From Verrucomicrobiota bacterium (lineage in GTDB: Bacteria > Verrucomicrobiota > Verrucomicrobiae > Chthoniobacterales > UBA10450), in NCBI GenBank assembly GCA_003219495.1, contig QHOZ01000038.1, forward strand, positions 1 to 13,993: DNA of 13,993 nucleotides, written 5' to 3'. Made by a program: the position numbers and the translations under genes. Under the pieces are notes generated by a model that saw only the letters and a list, made by a program, of their open reading frames with translations, was not told the origin of the DNA and searched no databases. Below, one piece after another: positions 13,190-13,993 of the stretch. Numbering within the stretch: position 1 is the stretch's first letter; every line of letters begins with the position of its first letter.

Positions 13190-13282
13190 TGCTAAAATTC
13201 CTTCCTGACTTATTGCTTTAGCCAGAGCGAAACGGTTTTCAACTGTCTTGGCGAAAAGTTTAACTTCTAATACTCTCCGGCC

Positions 13283-13699
13283 ATGCGCGATTTTGTTTTT
13301 CGCTGGTTCATCACCGCCTTCGCAGTTTTCGTGGCGGCAGCGATCGTCGGCATCGATTACAGCGGAATCGGCTGCCTGCTGGGTGCGGCACTGTTGCTCG
13401 GTGTGATCAACGCATTCGTTCGCCCGATTCTTCTTTTCCTAAGCATCCCGCTGATTCTGATCACGCTCGGCTTCTTCATTCTGATCATTAACGCGTTGAT
13501 GTTGAAATTCGTGAGCGTAATTGTCCCGTGCTTTTCGGTTCACGGGTTTTGGCGCGCATTTTTCGGCTCGATTCTAATTTCAATCGTGAGCTGGCTGTTG
13601 AGCGCATTTTTCCGCGGCAGCGATGGACGCTTTCACGTCCTGACGCATGACACGCAAATGAAACATGTGCGCGGTCGCGTGATTCCACCGGGCGAATAA
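13283..13699 (+). CDS. Small four-helix membrane protein, YvlD / phage-holin family 4 type
   Basis: The 138-residue product has about four membrane segments (roughly 7-23, 27-44, 50-75 and 92-110). The stretch INAFVRPILLFLSIPLILIT then LGFFILIINALML is the hallmark of the YvlD (phage holin 4) superfamily, a widespread chromosomal membrane protein family of poorly known function. The polar C-terminal ~28 residues (HDTQMKHVRGRVIPPG) are likely cytoplasmic. ATG 13283 gives a normal N-terminus; no strong Shine-Dalgarno is evident. The 93-nt gap upstream, shared with the divergent DUF2934 gene, must hold the promoters, but I see no convincing -35/-10 pair. It is not evidence of a prophage on its own. 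Confidence 0.85.
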   Translation: MRDFVFRWFITAFAVFVAAAIVGIDYSGIGCLLGAALLLGVINAFVRPILLFLSIPLILITLGFFILIINALMLKFVSVIVPCFSVHGFWRAFFGSILISIVSWLLSAFFRGSDGRFHVLTHDTQMKHVRGRVIPPGE

Positions 13700-13709
13700 G
13701 AATCGGGCG

Positions 13710-13993
13710 ATGTTCGGGAACAAACCTAAAGCGCGGAGCGGACTCTTCGTTAAGATTTGCGGGATCACGAACGAGGCGGATGCGCGCGATGCGATTGACG
13801 CCGGCGCGGATGCGCTCGGATTCAATCTAGTGCCTCGGAGCAAGCGCTTCATCGACCTCGGCGCGGCCAAAGCGTGGATCGAGAACTTGCCGGCGGAAAT
13901 CTTAAAAATCGCGGTGCTCGCCGACCCCGACTGGGAAGACGCGTGCCGGTTGAGTCGCCTTCCATTTATCGACGCATTGCAATTGCATGGGAG
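13710..13993 (+). CDS. trpF: Phosphoribosylanthranilate isomerase, 5' part (runs off the window)
   Basis: TrpF catalyses the Amadori rearrangement of phosphoribosylanthranilate in tryptophan synthesis. The 94 visible codons include LFVKICGITNEADARDAIDA with the catalytic Cys in KICGI, AGADALGFNLVPRSKRFI (first phosphate-side loop), a strand ILKIAVLADPDW and the start of IDALQLHG, which is the conserved LQLHG strand. The remaining ~110-130 residues, including the general-acid Asp, lie beyond the window. ATG 13710 adds about a dozen basic residues before the usual start of the barrel; it is the only ATG. It lies 10 nt after the YvlD-type gene, perhaps co-transcribed, though their roles are unrelated. 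Confidence 0.93.
   Translation, partial: MFGNKPKARSGLFVKICGITNEADARDAIDAGADALGFNLVPRSKRFIDLGAAKAWIENLPAEILKIAVLADPDWEDACRLSRLPFIDALQLHG

Noticed and set aside
13190..13282. Possible -35 (TTGGCG) and -10 (TAATAC) before the YvlD-type gene
   Set aside because: The spacer is about 14 nt, too short for a typical sigma-70 promoter, and no better pair was found.
13283..13699. Holin-like protein as a sign of a prophage
   Set aside because: The YvlD-type family is a common chromosomal membrane protein, and no phage genes, integrase or attachment sites are near.
1..13993. CRISPR arrays, tRNA or rRNA genes, insertion sequences
   Set aside because: No spaced direct repeats of CRISPR type, no cloverleaf-like or rRNA sequence and no transposase were seen by eye.

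Overview
The window is a bacterial ribosomal-protein supercluster read on the + strand: the end of the S10 operon, then spc, then most of alpha. A short tail of unrelated genes lies on both strands. Gene content and order, Lys/Ala-rich extensions on many ribosomal proteins, loss of rpsN (S14) and rpmD (L30) from their usual slots, a DUF2934 protein and an intergenic repeat built on ACACGAAT suggest the PVC superphylum. Verrucomicrobiota is most likely, perhaps a soil Chthoniobacterales/Spartobacteria-type lineage. This is an inference from gene content; no marker search was run.

Layout. 1-3707: rpsS (3' part), an unexpected exported coiled-coil protein, rplV, rpsC, rplP, rpmC, rpsQ, rplN (damaged), rplX. 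3707-8294: rplE, rpsH, rplF, rplR, rpsE, rplO, secY. 8291-11715: adk, map, infA (with a stop at codon 4), a hairpin terminator, rpmJ, rpsM, rpsK, rpsD. rpoA and rplQ, which normally follow rpsD, are absent. 11716-13993: a frameshifted small lipoprotein gene, a small minus-strand gene, a tandem/inverted repeat, a single-domain response regulator, a minus-strand DUF2934 protein, a YvlD-type small membrane protein and the 5' part of trpF.

The core genes encode 30S and 50S subunit proteins, the SecY translocon channel, adenylate kinase, methionine aminopeptidase and IF-1, so they couple ribosome supply with nascent-chain export and processing. Genes are packed with overlaps or 3-9 nt spacers. Many spacers are a short U-run directly before AUG, with little sign of a Shine-Dalgarno sequence.

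No clearly new multi-gene system is visible. The points most worth a second look are: the exported coiled-coil gene lodged between S19 and L22, in S19's own frame behind a single TAG; the recurring U-tract start context; and three reading-frame lesions (rplN about 35-nt deletion, infA nonsense codon, lipoprotein +1 in a G-run). The lesions may be real or may be assembly error.
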